64,000 nt of DNA, taken from Impatiens glandulifera (Eukaryota > Streptophyta > Magnoliopsida > Ericales > Balsaminaceae). Shown in pieces: positions 62,701 through 64,000 of the stretch (positions within the stretch are counted from its first letter, which is position 1; every line of letters begins with the position of its first letter). The notes under the pieces are model-generated. The model saw nothing but the letters and a program-made list of their open reading frames with translations. It did no database searches and was not told the DNA's origin. The position numbers and the translations under genes are program-made. Location: assembly GCF_907164915.1 (NCBI RefSeq), contig NC_061866.1, positions 50,465,113 to 50,529,112 on the forward strand, read 5' to 3'.

Positions 62701-63002
62701 TCTGGATGCAAAAACAAAAAATATTTGTGTAAAGCACCCTCTCTGGACCCAACTCAAGGTTAAAGAAACTTGAATGTGGTCTGTTTCCAGTGTTTTAGCT
62801 CTAGGCTGAATGTTTTGTTTTTGGGACATGGTTTGATGGTCTGGAGTGACTTTTGCAATCAACACAGGTCAATGCCCTAATAGCAGGAGCTGTAGCTGGA
62901 GCAGCTATTGGAGCAGGGACTCGTAATTGGAGACAGGTTGCTGGAATGGCTGGTCTAGGTTCTGCTATTTGTGCTGCTGTTCATCACACCTCAACAGATT
63001 GA
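59782..63002 (+). CDS. OEP164: Outer envelope pore protein 16-4, chloroplastic (Tim17/22/23 family)
   Basis: Six exons: 59782-59853, 59922-59973, 60080-60111, 60208-60241, 62494-62561, 62868-63002. They give 130 residues, about the length of Arabidopsis OEP16-4. Text matching the family includes VPCSSLAVDTILRV, WGICAGPYDANKLG, GFQCGLFAGIFSTTRCGIQTYRRKNDWVNALIAGAVAGAAIGAGTRNW (the PRAT-type Gly-rich helix) and MAGLGSAI. Four hydrophobic helices are expected. The OEP16 family forms amino-acid-selective pores in the plastid outer envelope; the role of member 4 is less defined. The ATG at 59782 gives the family N-terminus (MVEEIVGDVPCSS); an in-frame upstream ATG at 59647 would add 45 unlike residues and is rejected. 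Intron 4 is 2.25 kb and full of repeats. Confidence 0.92.
60380..60900 (-). mobile_element. copia reverse-transcriptase relic in OEP16-4 intron 4
   Basis: The minus-strand frame at 60880-60653 contains VYKIKNASYDLNKL, equivalent to the copia VYKLKKALYGLKQ motif, then a decayed YMNTL..LDKKV. Further left (60640-60380) broken frames hold text like the region after the reverse transcriptase (TPIV-type). No LTRs are seen. It is a short fragment of a dead element. Confidence 0.65.
61254..61469. repeat. Direct repeat copy 1 flanking the foldback
   Basis: It begins TATGTTTCAGCAATTTCATT and ends with CTTGTGCATCATAT. It matches 62151-62340 closely, with about 25 extra bases. Its TG start and a CA near its end are compatible with LTR-like termini. 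Confidence 0.85.
61510..62149. repeat. Long imperfect foldback (inverted repeat)
   Basis: The left arm (about 61510-61817) and right arm (about 61851-62149) are reverse complements with scattered mismatches and small indels. Shared blocks include GATCAAAACGATACTGCACA, GTTCTAGGAGATCTAGTTAA and CCTACAACAAT. The centre is near 61830. It contains CG-rich pieces unlike the surrounding intron. It resembles a foldback transposon or MITE without coding capacity. Confidence 0.85.
62151..62340. repeat. Direct repeat copy 2 flanking the foldback
   Basis: Second copy of 61254-61469, in the same orientation, starting directly at the right end of the foldback. Confidence 0.85.
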
Positions 63003-63908
63003 AGTGGCTTTGTTCCAAATCTTTACCAACTAATTTCATCCTAACATTTGAAAGGCAGAATTCTTTCGATGCGGACTTGCTTGTTAACCATTGGCGCAGT
63101 CGAGTAGTAAATTTTGATATTGGCAAGTGGGTTTTTGCTGCACCCCTTTATAATCAGTTTTGCAGATGATGGATTGTATTCAATCTAACCTAAATCTTCT
63201 TTTCTTTTTAACTTTTGATCTGCTAGGTAGCAGTTTATAGAGATTAGTTAGACACTATGAGCCTATTGGGATAATGATTCATATTATATCATTGGTTTTG
63301 AGATATCTGTGTGAACTGCTTTAATAGTTTTTTTTTTCTAAACAAGAATGGCCACAAAATGGAAGACATATTTGAGATTTTGAATATTTTTATTATCTGC
63401 AATAGCTCTCATAAAAGGGTAAAATTGATGTTTATATGCATATGTTATTGACTAAGTTTTTGGTTTTGTTTAAAACCTTTCTCTATTCTTTTATCTAGAT
63501 GTAAGTTTAAACATCTTATAATTTTATTTTTATTTTGACTAAGAAATCTTGTTTATGTAAGCTCTTAAAATTTTCAATTTATGATTTATTTTAAAATTAT
63601 AATTTGTTAAATATATATATATATATATATAATAATATTTTAGAATTTCAAAGAAATTATTGAGTTTACAAATTATCAACAATTTTAAATAAATTATTGA
63701 TTTTAAAAAAAATATATTAAAATTTTAAATAGAATTTCGCTTATATATCAAAATGAATAGTTTTACCATATAAGTAAAGGAGTACTCAATTATTTACTTT
63801 TGTAAAACTCATCAAGTCAACCCAATTAATCACACTTTTTTTTTATGTAAATAGTATTATATATTTATTTTATTCTTTATGTAATAGTATTATATCTGCT
63901 TTTCAAAA

Positions 63909-63939
<31 letters not shown>

Positions 63940-64000
63940 TCTAAATGATTTTAGCTTAAGACCCTAAATATGGTTTAATATTTAGTTTAAACAAAATATT
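63003..64000. other. OEP16-4 3' UTR and AT-rich intergenic DNA
   Basis: About 63003-63420 probably includes the 3' UTR. Beyond it the DNA is strongly AT-rich with (TA)n microsatellites at about 63611-63630 and 63908-63930. No further gene is seen before the window ends. Confidence 0.55.

Overview
The window is nuclear DNA of a eudicot plant. Genes are split by many short GT-AG introns (plus two GC-AG introns), intergenic DNA is very AT-rich, Ty1/copia relics sit between and inside genes, and all recognisable proteins belong to plant families. I cannot name the species. I built exon models by hand from splice sites and reading-frame continuity; for every multi-exon gene the phases close without a break.

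Layout. 1-4.3 kb: gene-free AT-rich DNA with a small foldback repeat and degenerate tandem repeats. 4.3-8.9 kb: a decayed, nearly full-length copia element (minus strand) with both LTRs. 9.4-11.7 kb (-): nodulin-like MFS membrane protein. 13.4-16.5 kb (+): plastid ABC ATPase ABCI11. 18.1-20.2 kb (+): single-exon EXO70 exocyst subunit. 20.8-29.2 kb (-): PES-type phytyl ester synthase/acyltransferase with a copia relic in intron 3. 29.5-30.6 kb (-): GEM-like GRAM protein. 33.1-37.4 kb (-): RNF10-like RING E3 ligase. 37.7-38.3 kb: a 15-bp minisatellite next to a perfect 180-bp-arm palindrome. 39.4-43.8 kb (-): ZNF598/HEL2-like RING E3 ligase. 45.0-47.2 kb (+): plastid PII protein GLB1. 47.7-48.5 kb (-): plastid NFU scaffold. 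49.0-58.0 kb (-): MSH6 with 21 exons, carrying a copia 3' end in intron 14 and a plastid rpoC1 fragment in intron 8. 59.8-63.0 kb (+): OEP16-4, whose 2.25-kb intron 4 holds a copia fragment and a long imperfect foldback flanked by direct repeats.

How genes relate. Five of the eleven genes encode known or probable plastid proteins (ABCI11, PES, GLB1, NFU, OEP16-4), but nothing suggests co-regulation. The most suggestive neighbourhood is RNF10-like followed by ZNF598-like in the same orientation. From yeast and animal work both families are ubiquitin ligases acting on 40S ribosomal proteins during ribosome quality control. Between them lies the young perfect palindrome, a candidate hairpin-RNA source. 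The remaining genes look like ordinary independent plant loci.
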